Of a DNA stretch of 64,000 bases, positions 34,632 to 48,345 are shown one piece after another. The notes below the pieces were generated by a model. That model made no database searches. It was given only the letters and a program-made list of their open reading frames with translations, and was not told the DNA's origin. Source of the DNA: Adiantum capillus-veneris (lineage: Eukaryota; Streptophyta; Polypodiopsida; Polypodiales; Pteridaceae); NCBI GenBank assembly GCA_014529385.2, contig CM043950.1:75587935-75651934 (forward strand), read 5' to 3'. A program made the position numbers and the translations under genes. Position 1 is the first letter of the stretch, and every line of letters starts with the position of its first letter.

Positions 34632-36190
34632 TGTCATAATAATCAATATCTAATTCTCCAAAATGATTTTCTCATATTAAACTGATCATTTAATATTGGT
34701 TAAGTTAGCAGACCGGCCACAGTAGGGATCCAAAGGAGGGAAAATAGGGATCCAAAGGGGGGGCCATCTGCAAAAGAGCCATGTGAAACAACGGGCTAAA
34801 AAGACCCTAAGGTTCAGCCCATTAAGACTTCCAAAATGCTAAGGTTCCAAAATTCAAAGGTTGTGTCCAAAGGTCAACCTTAGGGAAAATTGGATGCTTA
34901 GTGTGTGCCCAAAAAGTCTTTCTACATCCCTACATGGGAGGGGGCGAGCCCCAAAGCTAGGGGATGAGAGAGAAAGCCACACACACACACACACAGGCTC
35001 CCTTTACACAAAGGGAATGAGGGACACATGTCAGCTCCCTAGGCCAGATGCCCACAAGGTGTGCCCAATTCCTATTGGAAGACCCTTGAAGTGGACCAAT
35101 GAGAATTAAGCTAGAGTAAATCTAGTTTAATTAATTTAAAAACATTTAATAAAAGAAACCAATAAGAATTAAGTGTCCTAGAAGACTATTGGGCAGTCTC
35201 CCAAGGGGTCCAATGAGCATTCAGGAGCCCCATGGCTTGCCTGATTCCTATTGGCCAGGAGGCAAAGGGGTCCAATGAGAGTTTAGTTTAATTATTTAAT
35301 TATCTAAAGCTCTCACAAAAAGGGAAAGGGGGACACATGTCAGAAGGCTATCACTTATGCTGCTTAATCCCTATTGGCTTAACCTGGGGAGGTCCAATGA
35401 GGCAAAAGCCAGACTAACTTAGCAGCTAGGGCTCGCCCAAGAGAGAGGGGGGGCTGATTTTTGCTTGGCATTGACACACACACTCTCACACTTGACCATG
35501 TGTGAAGGAAAAATACTCTATCTCCTCCCAAGCTTTAATGGAGAGCTCATCACCTACTCCAAGCTTGTGAGATAGAAGCCTACATCAACACTCTCTTGGC
35601 ATGTGGATGCAAATCCAACCAAGAGCCAAGCTTCAATGCATGCTCATCTTCTCTACCAAACTAATTACTAAGCTAAGCTATGCTAATATGAGTGATTATG
35701 TGAGGAGATATACTTCTTTCTCGTAAGATACTTCTTTTTCCTCTCAATCTACTCTCATACCCTGCTAGCTCTCACCATCTTCGAAGGTGTGTGAGGTCTT
35801 GGGTCTGAGAACGGGGATAATTCAAGTTGTGTTTGATTAAGTGTTTTGCTTGGTGTATGAAGCTTCCATCTTCATTGCACTAGCTAGTCTTGAAGGAACA
35901 CAAAGAATTGTATTGTACAATGTCTCTCTTGATGGGAGAAACCATAATACAAAGCCTTTTGGAGGGGGGACCGGCTCCATGCAAATCCGGTCCTCAACTG
36001 TTGTCAATAGCTTAATTGCTCTCTCTTTTGAAAGTATTGTCGATGCTATCTAACTAGGTGTTATGCTTTTTGTTGCTCTCTCCACCCAAGCACTCTTGTA
36101 ATTCTCATTAGGAATCTATTCTAATGAAATGCCCACTATGTTCATGCTAATTTCCGCTACACATAAGATTTTAGGCCATTAAATGTTACA
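34632..36190 (+). repeat. 3' LTR of the chromovirus (1559 bp)
   Basis: Near-identical to the 5' LTR; ends AATGTTACA followed by TSD TTTAT. Confidence 0.94.
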
Positions 36191-36235
36191 TTTATCATAT
36201 GTGAAAAGCAACCTACAGACTTGCGAATAATATAT

Positions 36236-36310
36236 TCACATAGGTTGGCAGGCTTTGCTTTATATTATGGAGGTCGTATGTTCGATTGCGAGTGACATTA
36301 TCTATATCAT
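36236..36310 (+). other. Possible tRNA-derived SINE head
   Basis: TAGGTTGGCAGG (36243-36254) fits a pol III A box and GTATGTTCGATTGC (about 36277-36290) a degenerate B box, about 35 bases apart as in a tRNA. The body downstream is AT-rich. No target duplication found, so this is tentative. Confidence 0.3.
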
Positions 36311-36712
36311 ATATAATAAATCTCAAGATTTTTAAAGAAGGAGAAGGCCTCCACTTGTCACTCACAAGCCTTTTCACTTTTGAGAATGTAAAGTCAAAAG
36401 AATTCTATTTCACAAAGAATAAATTTTTTGATTTAAATGCACCTAACAAAAAAGAGATAATTTTAGTGGAGATTTTGTTACTTCATAATTTTTGAAGATA
36501 TACTTGGCTTTATCTTTTTAAGGGCTATTTTCAAGGTCAATATTGATATTTTTCAAAAAAATTGAAAGTTTGTATTTCTTTAGAGAGATTGAGGAAGAGA
36601 AAAAAAAGCCTGCTTGGCATCGACTTGGGGTTGTCCTGCTTTGAGGACATGCATCCAAATGAAGGGATTGTTATCCACGTTATTGACTATATGAGAGAGA
36701 GGGACCTTTGCA

Positions 36713-37050
<338 letters not shown>

Positions 37051-37382
37051 AAGATTTTACCATTTCGTTTATAGGGACTCCATCTCACCAAGGGCATCCT
37101 TCAAGCCTTTTCAAATTCGAAGATATTATGGTTTTATTGGCATTATATTGTATTTTTAAAAGGGTAGCTAGCATTATTCACCCATGGAAGACCGATAGAA
37201 TGCCTAACAAAACCAATTCTCACATTGCTACACCAAATGGAGAGAGAAATTGCTCAGTTAACTGATCTTTTACTAGTTCTAAGATATTTTGTCTTTTTTA
37301 TTTTAAAGAATTAAATTGTGGGCCATGCTTAAAAATCTATAAATTCTCTAAATTCTGGCATGCAAGGGTGTGAATCAAAAAT

Positions 37383-37385
<3 letters not shown>

Positions 37386-37434
<49 letters not shown>

Positions 37435-37619
37435 AATCTTTTAGCGTCCAATGAATGATGCGAGAAGGAGAAGAGGGGAAAGAGAAAGAGAGAGCAAAAT
37501 GTTTAAAGGTGTAGGAACCATTTATATCCGACAACTTGAGTGATATATCAGACAACAATCCCAAAAGATATATCTGACAACTTGAGTGAGAAAAAAACTA
37601 TTTTTGTTTCATCTTTTGA

Positions 37620-37700
<81 letters not shown>

Positions 37701-38283
37701 CTCTAAGTTGCTCTAGTTACCTTGGTGGGCCCTCCTTGGATATACCCACACACACTCCAACCTCCGTGCACACATTCAACTATCGACCTTAGTGGGTCCT
37801 TCTTGGGTAAGGGTGGACACGCACACACACACACATTCTTTCTACTATGTCTAAGCTACCTTGTACATTTCCCCTTGGATACACTAGCAACCTAGCTACA
37901 AGTTGTGAATTTCATAGGATGTATTTATTTATAAGTTTTTTTCTTCATTAATTCTGCCTACTAAGTAGAGGGTAGGTATGGATTTTAAATGGGACCCATT
38001 CCTTTGTTGGTAGCTGTATACAATCGAGGCTGGTGCTTCTGACCTGTGGCCGTGCACTCTGTTGGCGTATGCCTCTAGGCAAGATGGTACCTCTTTTTTC
38101 CTCAGTGTAGACGGGCTCCACCCGATGGCTTCAGCCTGGCCCCCACACACACACACACACACGCACGCGCACGCACACACGTGTACACACACACACGTCT
38201 TGATATAAGGAGAATTTAAAATGTTGTAGGAACGAACCAATGAGATCTCAAAGATCTATTCAAAAGTCTCAAGTTCAAGGCCT

Positions 38284-38319
<36 letters not shown>

Positions 38320-38640
38320 ACAGCTATGTATACTTATCTTTAAAGAAATGGAGAGAAAGAAGTTTGCTCGTCCTTTTTACATGTTGAGTGGGGATCGTCA
38401 CTTCAATCGGAGTGCTAATTTGTCAACTATTGTGCCATGATGATGACTCATATGTGTATGCACACACAAGTTCTAGGTAAGTGCTATCCACTCAACAAGT
38501 GTGTGTGTGTGTGTATGAGAGAGAGAGAGGTTTGGGGGGTATGAGGGGAGCATACAAATTTTGAATGACATAGTTGTTGTACTAGAGAAATAGCAAGAGG
38601 CCTCAAGATCGATGTGACAAGATTTTGATTGAAGCATACA

Positions 38641-38672
<32 letters not shown>

Positions 38673-38680
38673 CAAAAGTA
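37386..38680. repeat. Cluster of microsatellites
   Basis: GA tract 37386-37430; TC then CA tract 37623-37700; CA tracts 37820-37835 and 38142-38192; GA tract 38285-38318; GT/GA 38501-38529; CA/TC 38637-38672. No gene recognised between 37050 and 39000. Confidence 0.85.
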
Positions 38681-39008
38681 GAGCACTCCCAAGTTTGTTG
38701 AAAAAGGGCTAGCACCTAGTGAAAAATAAAATCTATGAGAATCTCCCAAACTTGGTATCAAAGAATGATTTGCACCATTTTACATATATGCATGTTTGTT
38801 AGAATCTATTAAGAGGTTGTGTCATGCATGACTTTTAGAAATGCAATAGAGTATACATGACAGTATGGGTAGTGTTTTCACTTGGAAGAGAAGATATCCT
38901 TGTAAGAATAGAGGCGATGTTTCTTTGGCTGCATCAACGTGCGGGTCACATACTAGTCCATATTAACGCTTGCATTGATGGTAAAACCGATCTCATATCA
39001 AAATGATA

Positions 39009-39212
39009 GTCTTGCACGTGCCTAGCCCCCACACAAGTGGGGCGGGAGGGGATTGACGACTAAGGTGATTCGGGCCGTCCAATGCACATTGTAAATTTGG
39101 GGAGAAAAGTACATTTGGATAGCTTGGAAATTTGGGGTAGATCGCACCCCATGTCTTGAACCCATGACCTCCCTATTGCAAGCCATGTGCATTAACCAAT
39201 ATGCCCGCTTAC
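39009..39212 (-). other. Possible tRNA-derived SINE (minus strand)
   Basis: On the minus strand 'attggttaatgcac' (about 39187-39200) resembles a pol III A box and 'atgggttcaagacatgg' (about 39150-39166) a B box (GGTTCAAGAC), with tRNA-like spacing, then a body ending near 39009. Typical of plant SINEs, but no poly-A/T tail or target duplication was identified. Confidence 0.3.
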
Positions 39213-40220
39213 GTTCATTAAAATATAGGGGATTTATGTATGTCTTGTAGTAAATCGGGGCAAATTTGTAAATTTGGCTCGGCCGAGCACCATCAAATTT
39301 GACGGTCCACGATTGACGCGCCCCCATTCTTCTCCTGCACCATTGATCCCCTCCCACCCTCCCCATGTTAGATAGTGACGAGGCCTAGCCTAGGACCAAA
39401 TCCACACATAGTTTTCGGTATAGGGTAATCCTTATTTGACTATATCCTTTCATCTAATCAAGTGAAAATGTATCCACCTTTGGGCCAAACAAATCTCATT
39501 AACTCATGCATGAATTACTGAAGAGAAGATGCATTGAACTTTCCTAGGACAACCCGCTATCTCTAGCCATCATTTTGAATGCGAATCAGCATTAGACTAC
39601 ACATTTTTTTAGTGCACCCAAAATGTTTGGATTATACTCACTAAGGTAATCGATGTTTGTGAGCCAAGCCAAGTGCTTGTCAATCCAAGCCTCGCCTTCT
39701 ATGACTCCTCCTCAAAGGTTTGGCAAAGTGTCTTGTTAACGGGAATCAACAAAGATCCTTTGCATGGGGCTCAAGAGAAAAAGGTAAGGTCAACAAAAAA
39801 AATGACTTCTTGCTTTCCACGTGTAACACCTCCAAATGTTTAGTAAGGGTCTTTGAGGAGAAAAATGGCAGAGATGACACGTGCAGCTAGGAGAGACAGA
39901 GAGAGAGAGAGAGAGTTGTTTTACCGGCAAAAGCTTCAAATTTTGACCTAAAATTGGAAGAATTTCAAGGTTGCCCTTTCATTGGTTGGGTAAAATGTGG
40001 GCATGGACGGGACAAGGGCAGTTGCAGGAGAGAGAGAAGCGCCAAGGGGGTAGGACGAGATATTTTTTTGGCTTGGCTCTGATGGCGGATGCCATTTCGC
40101 AGGTATTTCGCGGTAGCAGAGAGCGAGATACCAAGTTGCCCTTGCCCTACGCGAGACAAAGAGCGGACCAGCGGGCGTGTGTCAGGCCAATAGGCAAGAA
40201 GTGATAATTTTTTGTTGTAG

Positions 40221-40264
<44 letters not shown>

Positions 40265-42458
40265 TTTCCATAGACGTTGTCAGCAGTTTTTTTGAGCAAG
40301 GGATTGCGCATATGTACATATACATGCATGGTGCATCAAATAAAGAATTGCCCATTTTTCAGAGCCAGGTGGTTACGTGGGGCCCACATGTGTACAGGTA
40401 GGACAGGGTGTACATAGTGCATCGATTTTCACTATTACCAATACCACTGTGTTTTTTCTACAATAAGGAGGAGTTGGTAGCGCGTAAAACTTCTCGAGGA
40501 AGCTATCCGCGGGCCGACGACATGAGGTAAGCAGGTGCGTCAGATGGCATCGAGTGGCGTCAGGAGGTCGAACGGGGTCAATACTTGCACGCGGAGAAGT
40601 ATGGACACGACGTGGGTGTTTTCTTGTGATACTTATGCAGAAAGGTCATCATGAGGACCACTTTTTGGGGCCACTTCACGTGGTTGCGGGATGCATTATT
40701 TGGAAAAACTGAGTGCCAGGTGTGCGGATGATGCAAAAAGGTGACAACTATGCACTGCGAGGTCAGTTTTTGGCCTGTTCGGGGTGCGTTTGAGGTCATC
40801 TAAAAGGCCACGGGTACCCAACTAATAAAGCTAAGTGTGGGAACTAAAAAAAGAGAGAGAAGACCAGAAAAACATGGAGAAGAGAGGAGGAACAACCGCA
40901 AATGTGTTTTTGCTGTTTTTGGAGCATTTTTTGGCCCTAAACTACTCATCCGAGGTCGGATTTGAGCACTGTGACATTGTAGGGTGGGGTTTCTGGGCGT
41001 TCCAGATGCAATGGCGCTGTCCATTTTTCCAAATTCCTCACAGATTTTTTGTTTTTTTTCTGTGTAATCTTCTCCGGTGAGTGAAGCCTCTTCTTAACTT
41101 TGTGGTTGTATCTGGTGTATTTCCTCAATACTGTGTAAACTATTTGCCCCATTGGTGTTTGGTTGAGCTTCATTGAGTCTAAAAAACAGCAATTTGCCTC
41201 CTTTGAGTTGAATTGAGAGTGTTTGTGTGAGTGTGTATGTGTGAGTGTTGACTGGGCAAGTGGGAAATCTCTCTCTTCTCACTCCGTCTGTGTGTTTTCT
41301 ATCTCGGCCAGGCTGGTTGTGTAAGCCGAGTGGTGCCCCATAATGTGTGTGTGTATCATCCCAAGAGGGTGTTTCGGGTCATTATAAAGGCGTTGTGTGT
41401 GTTTCCATCCCGCTCACATTCTTTTGGCGCCCCCACGGAGGATCTTCTTCGAGTACCTTCTGCTTCGAGATTGGGGATTACAAGTTACAGATTACAGGTT
41501 ACAGGGGCAGGTACAAGTACACGTGATTCACACAGGTACAGGTAGCTGGAGTACAGTGATATACTAGCAATGATGTCACTTGCAGTTGTTGTGGGTATGC
41601 ATCACTTGGCGCCTATTTGAGCGCATCGTCTACTGGATTGTACGTTACTTGTGGAAACTGCCATTGTACGCATTTGTGGAGCCATACTTGGTTGTATTTG
41701 GTAGTCCCAGCCATTTCTGAGACTTGGTCTGGAAGATAGTCATTTCTGAGACTTGACTATACGCGATTTGCATTAGCCTTCGTGTGAGGGTCGATAGCGT
41801 AAGGTTTTTATTGACCTGGGGGATTCTCAAATGTGGAGATCCTTTCGCTGATACAGGTAGCTGGAGCACCCTTTTCGTGACCTTGCCATAGGCTATGTAC
41901 TAATGATTCCTAATTGATGCTCGGGTTCTATTGTTGGCAGTTTATGCATACATAGGCAGTCTATATTTTGGGTTCACACTGCTCTACTTCTAGGGAAACT
42001 CTGCCAAAAATTTTCCAAGTTATGATGGCTGGTTTTTTGGTATTTTGAGCCATTTATGCTGTTATGCTGCTGAAATTTGGGCAAAAATCAGAGGATAAGT
42101 TAGGTGTGCCTTCTTGGGAGCTTCATGGTTGGCTTTAGTGGATGATCAAAATGGCCCTCAGTTCACAACTTTTCAATTAACTCAAAGAATCCAAATTAAT
42201 GTTCATGTGTCCAGGAAGATCTTTTTCCAGCAGCGCATAGTCTTTACGTTTGGGCCAAGAAGATTGAGAGAGATCCTGGAATGTCCTTTGCCTATTGTCA
42301 TTCCGATGACTAACTATGAAAACTCATTTGATGTGCATGTGTTTGTCCTTATCTAAAGCTGAGCTCCATTGAAGTTTCTGGGGATTGGGTAGTGAAAAGT
42401 TTTGGGTTCTTGCACGTGTGTTCGAAGGGGTTCTCAAAGCATTATAACTTGGGTAGCC
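39213..42458. other. No recognisable gene; GT and GA tracts
   Basis: GA tract 39895-39915, GT tract 40224-40261, direct repeats of 'acaggtacaggtagctgg' (41535-41552 and again at 41850-41866). Short open frames lack domains. The stretch just upstream of 42459 could be leader sequence of a retroelement. Confidence 0.4.
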
Positions 42459-42674
42459 ATGGCTTTCTCTTATCCGGAGTTTCATGGAAGAAGTGATGAA
42501 GATGTGGAAGAATTTTTGGAAAAGATGGAGGTTGCCTGCATTAGCAACCAGATTCATGACCCTGCGCAGATGTTACGTCTTCTCCAAATTTGTTTGAAGA
42601 GTGATGCACGAGTTTGGTCTAAAGCATCATTAGGAGAAATATGGACTTTGCATGGGCCTTGTAAGGAATCCTAA
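42459..42674 (+). pseudogene. Retrotransposon gag-like fragment
   Basis: Starts MAFSYPEFHGRSDEDVEEF, with 'FLEKMEVAC' and 'MLRLLQICLKSDARVWSK', a pattern like the N-terminal part of gypsy gag proteins (F-x-G-x-x-x-E-D-x-x-x-F and the later L...A..W). Only 71 residues; no zinc knuckle or pol follows, and the downstream 400 bp is non-coding. Probably the 5' remnant of a truncated element. Confidence 0.4.
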
Positions 42675-43068
42675 TTTTTAGGGATTAAGGCTAATGTTGT
42701 GTAGGGTTAAGGGGAGAAGGGCATTCAAGAAGCTAGTTTTGAGTAGACTTTTTAAGCTTTTTTTTTAGACACATGTAGGATGTGGACCTAAGAGGTCACT
42801 TTCTCTCTCTAGCTTTTGAAAAGTGAAGGGAGTAAAGGGGTGTGGCCACATCTGCAAAAACGTGGGTCACTAAAAGCCAAAATTTGTTTTTTTTTCAAAA
42901 AAGTTATTTTTATTTATTTTTGACTTAAAACTCCCTCCGAACATATATACACATCAAAAAATCATTTTTTGACATTTTTTTAAACCTACAAACACTAAAA
43001 GTCCACTTTTTTAAAAAACAAATCCCCCCCAAAAAAAAAACCTTTGTTCTCTCCTCCTCCTTCCTCCC

Positions 43069-43519
43069 ATTAGACAAAATTTGGACTCACAAAGGGGCCC
43101 TTTAAGGAGTTTGACTTTACCTCTCTATACCAAAACGGGCGTATGGATAAATTTTTGTAAATAAACTCCAAAGTTGGTGGAGGTTTTGACAGATAAAAAT
43201 GTCCTCTTCAAGCTCTATCTACTGATATATAGCACGCCATGAGATTCCTTATATTTTAGAAGATTCTTTTTTTATTCACTTAGATTTCGACAGAGTTGTC
43301 ACATCATAGGTAAATTAAAAAAAGAATCTTTTAAAATATGAGGAATTTCATGGCGTGCTATATATCAGTAGATAGAGCTTGAAGAGGACATTATAACTGT
43401 CAAACCTCTACCAACTTTGGAGTTTATTTGCAAAAATTTGTCCATGCGCCCGTTTTGGTAGAGAGAGGTAAAGTCAAACTCCTTAAAGGGATCCTTTGTG
43501 AGTCCAAATTTTGCCTAAT
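43069..43519. mobile_element. Foldback MITE, same family as 17082-17538
   Basis: 451 bp; nearly full-length inverted repeat. Left arm 'attagacaaaatttggactcac', right arm its inverse 'attaggcaaaatttggactcac'; 'caagctctatctactgatatatagcacgcc' occurs in both arms and matches the 17-kb copy. Centre near 43290. No clear target duplication. Confidence 0.7.
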
Positions 43520-45460
43520 GTCTCTCCCTCTCCTCTCCCTCCCTACCCCCTTCTCTCCTCCTCCTCCTCTTTCTCTCCCTCCCCCCCCCTGCCCCCTTCT
43601 CTCCTCCCATGTTCCTCCCTCTCCCTCCCCCCTCTTTATTTTCATTCTTTGTTTCCTCACGCAACAGCTGCCATGGTGCTCACGAACATCACAAATCGTA
43701 TGCCTCCACCACCATGTACTCCGCACAACAAAAGTGTACATATTGCTTGTCCGCGGTGTTTGCACCGAAGGCCGCACGTGAGGGTGAGCAGAGGTCATCC
43801 CAAGATCGTCATACTGTCGGTGAGACGAATGTGTATGGTTCTTCAATATCTTGGGAGGGGAGAAGTAGGCTTGTTAGGCTATTACAATTGGTTTTGTATG
43901 GGTGCAGGTGCTTCTTTGCATTCGTGGATGCACGAATGTCAAGCTCTTCAGCTCAAAACAAAGGCATTACAAGAAACAGTGGGTGCAGGTTAGAGAGGTC
44001 AAGTGTCACCACTTTTCCTCTAAAAGAGCCTTCTTTGTTACATCTTGCAGGTAGGTGCTTCAAATCCATCCTTATTAGAGGTGGGTAATCTCATCCTAAT
44101 GCAAGAATGGCTCAAGGAACTAGCATAACATGAAGCTTTTACGGTGGCACAAAGCTCTCCTCAAGCAATGTGGCTCCCACTACACCAAAAATCACTATGT
44201 TAACATGGAGAGATCCCTAGTAGGACAATACAACAACTTTTCATCAGTAGCACACCCTTTCCTAACATGAGGGCACCCCCACTAGAGATATTTTTATATG
44301 ATAGGTCACCCCATGAGCATACCATGTCATGGAATGGATGTAAGAACTATGACTGCACTACCCCTTGGAAGTTGTTCACGAATGTATGTTTATCAAAGTT
44401 AATGAGAAGAAGTTTATACTTTTTTGTTTGTTGATGTGTAAGAGCACTCTTGGTCTACCATATTTTAGATTGTTTGATAAGTTAAATAAGATTTGTAGTC
44501 ATTTAAAGTGTTTTTTTTTTTTTGGGTAAGATTGTACATGAGAAGACATGATAAAGTACAAGAGATCTTGACAGAATAAACCTCGATGAGATTCCCACCA
44601 TGCACTTGTGACACCATACCTCTCCTTGAACCCTTTGACTTCTATCGTTGTGGGGAGTCCAATGGGGGGCTATTTTCAAATTTTTAGCATAACTTTTTTT
44701 TGAAGGAAATTTTGGTTATTCTAAAGTTTATACACAGTCTATGAGTTCATTCTGATTGTTTTTCTTCGGTTTCAAATTTTGACCGAGTACACTCCTTGGA
44801 AGCCACTTTTGAAGGTGTTAGGGCAAGATTTTGGGAAAGTTTTGTATGTAGAAAATACAGTCCTTAACACAATAAAGAACAATGGTTCTTTGAGTATTTT
44901 CAGATTCCATGGTTTTAGTGCTCATTGGAGCCCGTAGATTAAGAAAAAAGTAAAAAATGTATGTTTTACATCATTTTTAAATAAATTGTCAACTTGCACG
45001 TTGATTTTTGGAGAATGCAAGCAAGATATGATTTTTTCTCATCACATGATGGTCGAAGAACGTGATGAGATGAACAAATTCATGTGAGACAAGCCCAGAC
45101 AGATTCGGAGCCGATTGAAATCTAGAAGCTGTTGAAAACAACCGAAAAGTTCAACACTTAAAAAAATTAAAAAATAAAATAAAATAAAAAACTTAACACT
45201 TGAATCATGGCCATGCATCAAAAATATGCTCACACGGTGAAGGAGGTGCTTCAAAGCTATGGAAATCAGTATAAAATGCAAGCAATAGCGTTGGAGGCTA
45301 TTCAAGAAGTTGTAGAGGCTCACATCATTTCAGATGACTTTGCAATGACAAAATGATTAAGAGTTGTGTCTACTGTCTCCATAGTGATTTGGATTTTCGA
45401 TTTATCCATGTGTTTTAAGTTAAGTGGTTCTGGCCATGAAGAGTTAAATTTAAATCAAAT
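43520..45460. other. No recognisable gene
   Basis: Begins with a pyrimidine-rich C/T stretch (43520-43635). Open frames on both strands within it are compositional. The rest is AT-rich; nothing recognised. Confidence 0.4.
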
Positions 45461-45643
45461 ATTAACATTTTTGCCATCCTAAGGGGCAAACAAAGCTAGA
45501 AAATGCAAAAAAAAGGGAGGCCACAAGGGCGCGGAGATGGCCCATCCAGCAGTTTTGGATGGCTCATCTGCGCGCCCTTGTGGCCACCCTTTTTTTTGCA
45601 TTTTCTAGCTTTGTTTGCCCCTTAGGATAGCAAAAATGTTAAT
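45461..45643. other. Long hairpin, ~85-bp arms, 8-nt loop
   Basis: ATTAACATTTTTGCCATCC at the left end pairs with GGATAGCAAAAATGTTAAT at the right end; arms 45461-45547 and 45557-45643 match at about 80 of 85 positions, including an A8/T8 run. It lies 127 bp upstream of the hAT reading frame. Either a tiny MITE or a small-RNA source. Confidence 0.75.
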
Positions 45644-45770
45644 AGCTGATGAAACCAGATGTTTATGTAGCATGAGACTAGATTTTTATATTGTCCAATG
45701 TGATTTGGCCTTTTGGAGAAGAGATAGCATACTGAGCTATGTTTATTGGTATCGCAGGCATCCAATAAGT

Positions 45771-48058
45771 ATGTCTTCCACCGGGAATGTGAGCGGTGAT
45801 GTTTGTGTCTCAAGCCTGGCTTCCTTGAGGAGACCTCCTACCTCGATGCCAGGTTCTGCTTCGTAGGGCAAGCGAAAGGCAGATGGAAAAAGTCCAGGAC
45901 CCGAGTGGAATTTTGCCACAAATTTAAATAAGTATCAAGATTGGAAATGTAACTTTTGTGGCGAAGAGAAATCTGGAGGAGCACCAAGAATAAGGGATCA
46001 TTTGCTAGGTGGCAATACCACAATCCAAGGAGGAAAGTGCAAGGGCTTAGGTGCAGAAGAAGCAGCTATGCGCTTAAAAGCTTTAATTGGTAAGCTAATT
46101 TCCACGAGCAAAAGATCAAAACTCTCTACTTTCGACCATCACACCCCGGTATCAATAAGATCAAACCAGAACGAGGGATCATTGGGTGTAATGCCCACCA
46201 ATGGAAGCACTCAAAGCAGGGAACCAACTTCTCATATCGATGGAACTAAACCTCCAAACCATGGATCTCCTGACTTTCAGGTAGGATCGTCAAAAAGTAG
46301 ACAGGTTAGCTTACAGACGAGCTTCAAAACGCTTGCCTTAGAAGAAGCACAAGTTGCACTAGCTAAAGCCGTCTATTTCACTAGGGGATCATTGGCCATT
46401 GTCACTCGTGATGCATGGAAGTCAGCTTGGAAACGCATTGGGGAGTATGGTGCTAGATGTACCCCTCCAACATATCACCATATGAAAAACTAGCTGTTGG
46501 ATAAATTTTACACAAGCACACAACAGGATATTCAAAGGGTAATATTAAATGCAATAGAACAATCTGGATACACCATAGTTAGTGATGGTTGGTCCAACGT
46601 TCAAAGGCGGACATTGATCAACATCATGCTTGTATGTCCTCGTGGTGAATGTTTTATCAAAGCTGTGGATAGCTCTGGTCAAATAAAGTCTGGCAGTTTT
46701 ATAGCTGACATCATTGGCGATGTAGTTGAGGAACTTGGAAAAGAAAATGTTGTCCAAGTAATCATGGACAATGCCAAAAATTGCAGGGCTGCAAGTAGGA
46801 TACTTGAAAGTCACTTCTGTCACCTATATAGTGTTGGTTGCAGTACACACAGACTATACTTGGTATTGCAAGATTGGTACAAGAGTAATGACACAGAGTG
46901 GTTCAAATGGATAGTAGACAATGCTCGCTTAATAGTCAAGTTTTTTTTGAAGCGTTAGAGGGTTCTTGACATGTATCGTAAGAGGATGTCTACTATGTTA
47001 AAACTGCCGTGCGAAACTAGATTTTGCACCAACTAGTATATGGTAGAATCACTAATAAAACATAAGAATGTTGTGATGGAGACATTTGTTTGTGCCACTT
47101 TTTCAGAATGGGAGGCCGGTCAAAGGGAGAAGATAAAAAGAAAAATAGGGGTGATCAGAGATCTACTAGCTAATCGCCACTTCTAGGATGATGTGGTGGA
47201 TGTGCACAATGTCATGATGCCAATTATTCTCGCATTACGCCAACTAGATTCTGCCTTGCCTAACATAGGTAAGGTGTGGATGGCTTGGTGGAGTGTTCAA
47301 ATTAATAAAGCCTTGCAAATCCAGAGGAGCCCCAGGAGCCAATTGTGAAGCCTTGGAAGACACCATTCACTCAAAAGAGGAGAGAAATTCTGAGAAAGTA
47401 TGTGCATGGTCAATGGGTTGGAGCACATAGTCCACTACAAAACGTAGCTTTCTTATTGGATCCAGAGTATTGGGCAATGGAAATACACAAACTTGATGAG
47501 GAGGTGCAGGGAGACTTTTATGATGTGATAGGTAGGTTTTATGCTCATCTTGATGAGCATGCATCAGTTGTTACTGATCTTACAAAGTTTAAATTCAAAG
47601 AGGGTAAGCTTGGTACAGAATTTGTGCAGAAACTTGCCAGGGAGCAACCAGCGTGGAAGTGGTGGTGGATGATGAATGGTGGTAGTGCACCCACCCTTAA
47701 ACGCCTAGCTATTAGAATATTAGCCCAATGTGCATCCAATTCAAGTTCTGAGAGAAACTGGAGTACATATAAATATGTACATTCCACCATCAGAAACCGC
47801 CTTCTAAATTAAAGAGCTGAAAAATTGGTATATATGTACTGCAACCATCGGCTATTGGCAAGAGTGCAAGCTGTGAACTACAAAGAGGAGATGTGGCGCT
47901 GGACTTATGATGTGACCAATGATGAGGTGGACGAAGACAGTGAGCTGCAAGGGGAATCTCATGAAGTAGAAACTACATGTACTTTAGAAGAGATTGAAGA
48001 GAATTTGGAAATTGAACCAACTTTGACCCGTCGCTGCAAGCGACGGTGGTTTAATTAA
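45771..48058 (+). pseudogene. Decayed hAT-superfamily transposase
   Basis: From ATG at 45771 the frame reads on to about 47310, then after a shift continues to 48058; about 760 residues. Stops: TAG 45864, 46491, 46956, 47034, 47184 (at 47184 where 'HFWDDV' is expected) and TAA 47810. Domains: BED zinc finger 'CNFCGEEKSGGAPRIRDHL', DUF659-type catalytic core 'TIVSDGWSNVQRRTLINIML' with 'QVIMDNAKNC', and the C-terminal hAT dimerisation region 'SSSERNWSTYKYVHSTIRNRL' plus 'RAEKLVYMYCNHRLL'. The family cuts and pastes DNA elements with 8-bp target duplications; terminal repeats were not found. Confidence 0.85.
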
Positions 48059-48345
48059 TAGATTATCGAATCCACTGAGTGACTTCTGTTTAAGTTCATA
48101 AATTGTTTATCTTATAAGCTTTTTTTGATATTTAGTTTAAGGTTTAGACATTTGCTTAATAATAAACGAAGCCCTTAAAAACCTTTACAAGGCCACAAAT
48201 CACTATTAAAGCTTCATAATATACAAAGCCCTATCAAATCTTTGCATTATCACATATCACAATTGAAGCTAAAGTGAAGACAATTCACAATTCACTAATA
48301 AATTCTCGCAAGACAACGAGCAAGTGTTTTCAAATGTTACAAAAA

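Larger units (their letters stand above)
27319..36190 (+). mobile_element. Young Ty3/gypsy chromovirus, complete with LTRs
   Basis: 8872 bp flanked by TTTAT (27314-27318 and 36191-36195). LTRs 27319-28908 (1590 bp) and 34632-36190 (1559 bp) differ by one ~31-bp indel between short repeats, one (AC) unit and a few substitutions, so insertion was recent or the LTRs were homogenised. Gene order gag, protease, reverse transcriptase, RNase H, integrase and a C-terminal chromodomain mark it as a chromovirus. Coding is broken by two one-base deletions. Confidence 0.94.

Noticed and set aside
42114-42356. Upstream part of a gene with the gag-like fragment
   Set aside because: Not in frame with 42459-42674 and shows no domain or splice-site pair I could defend.
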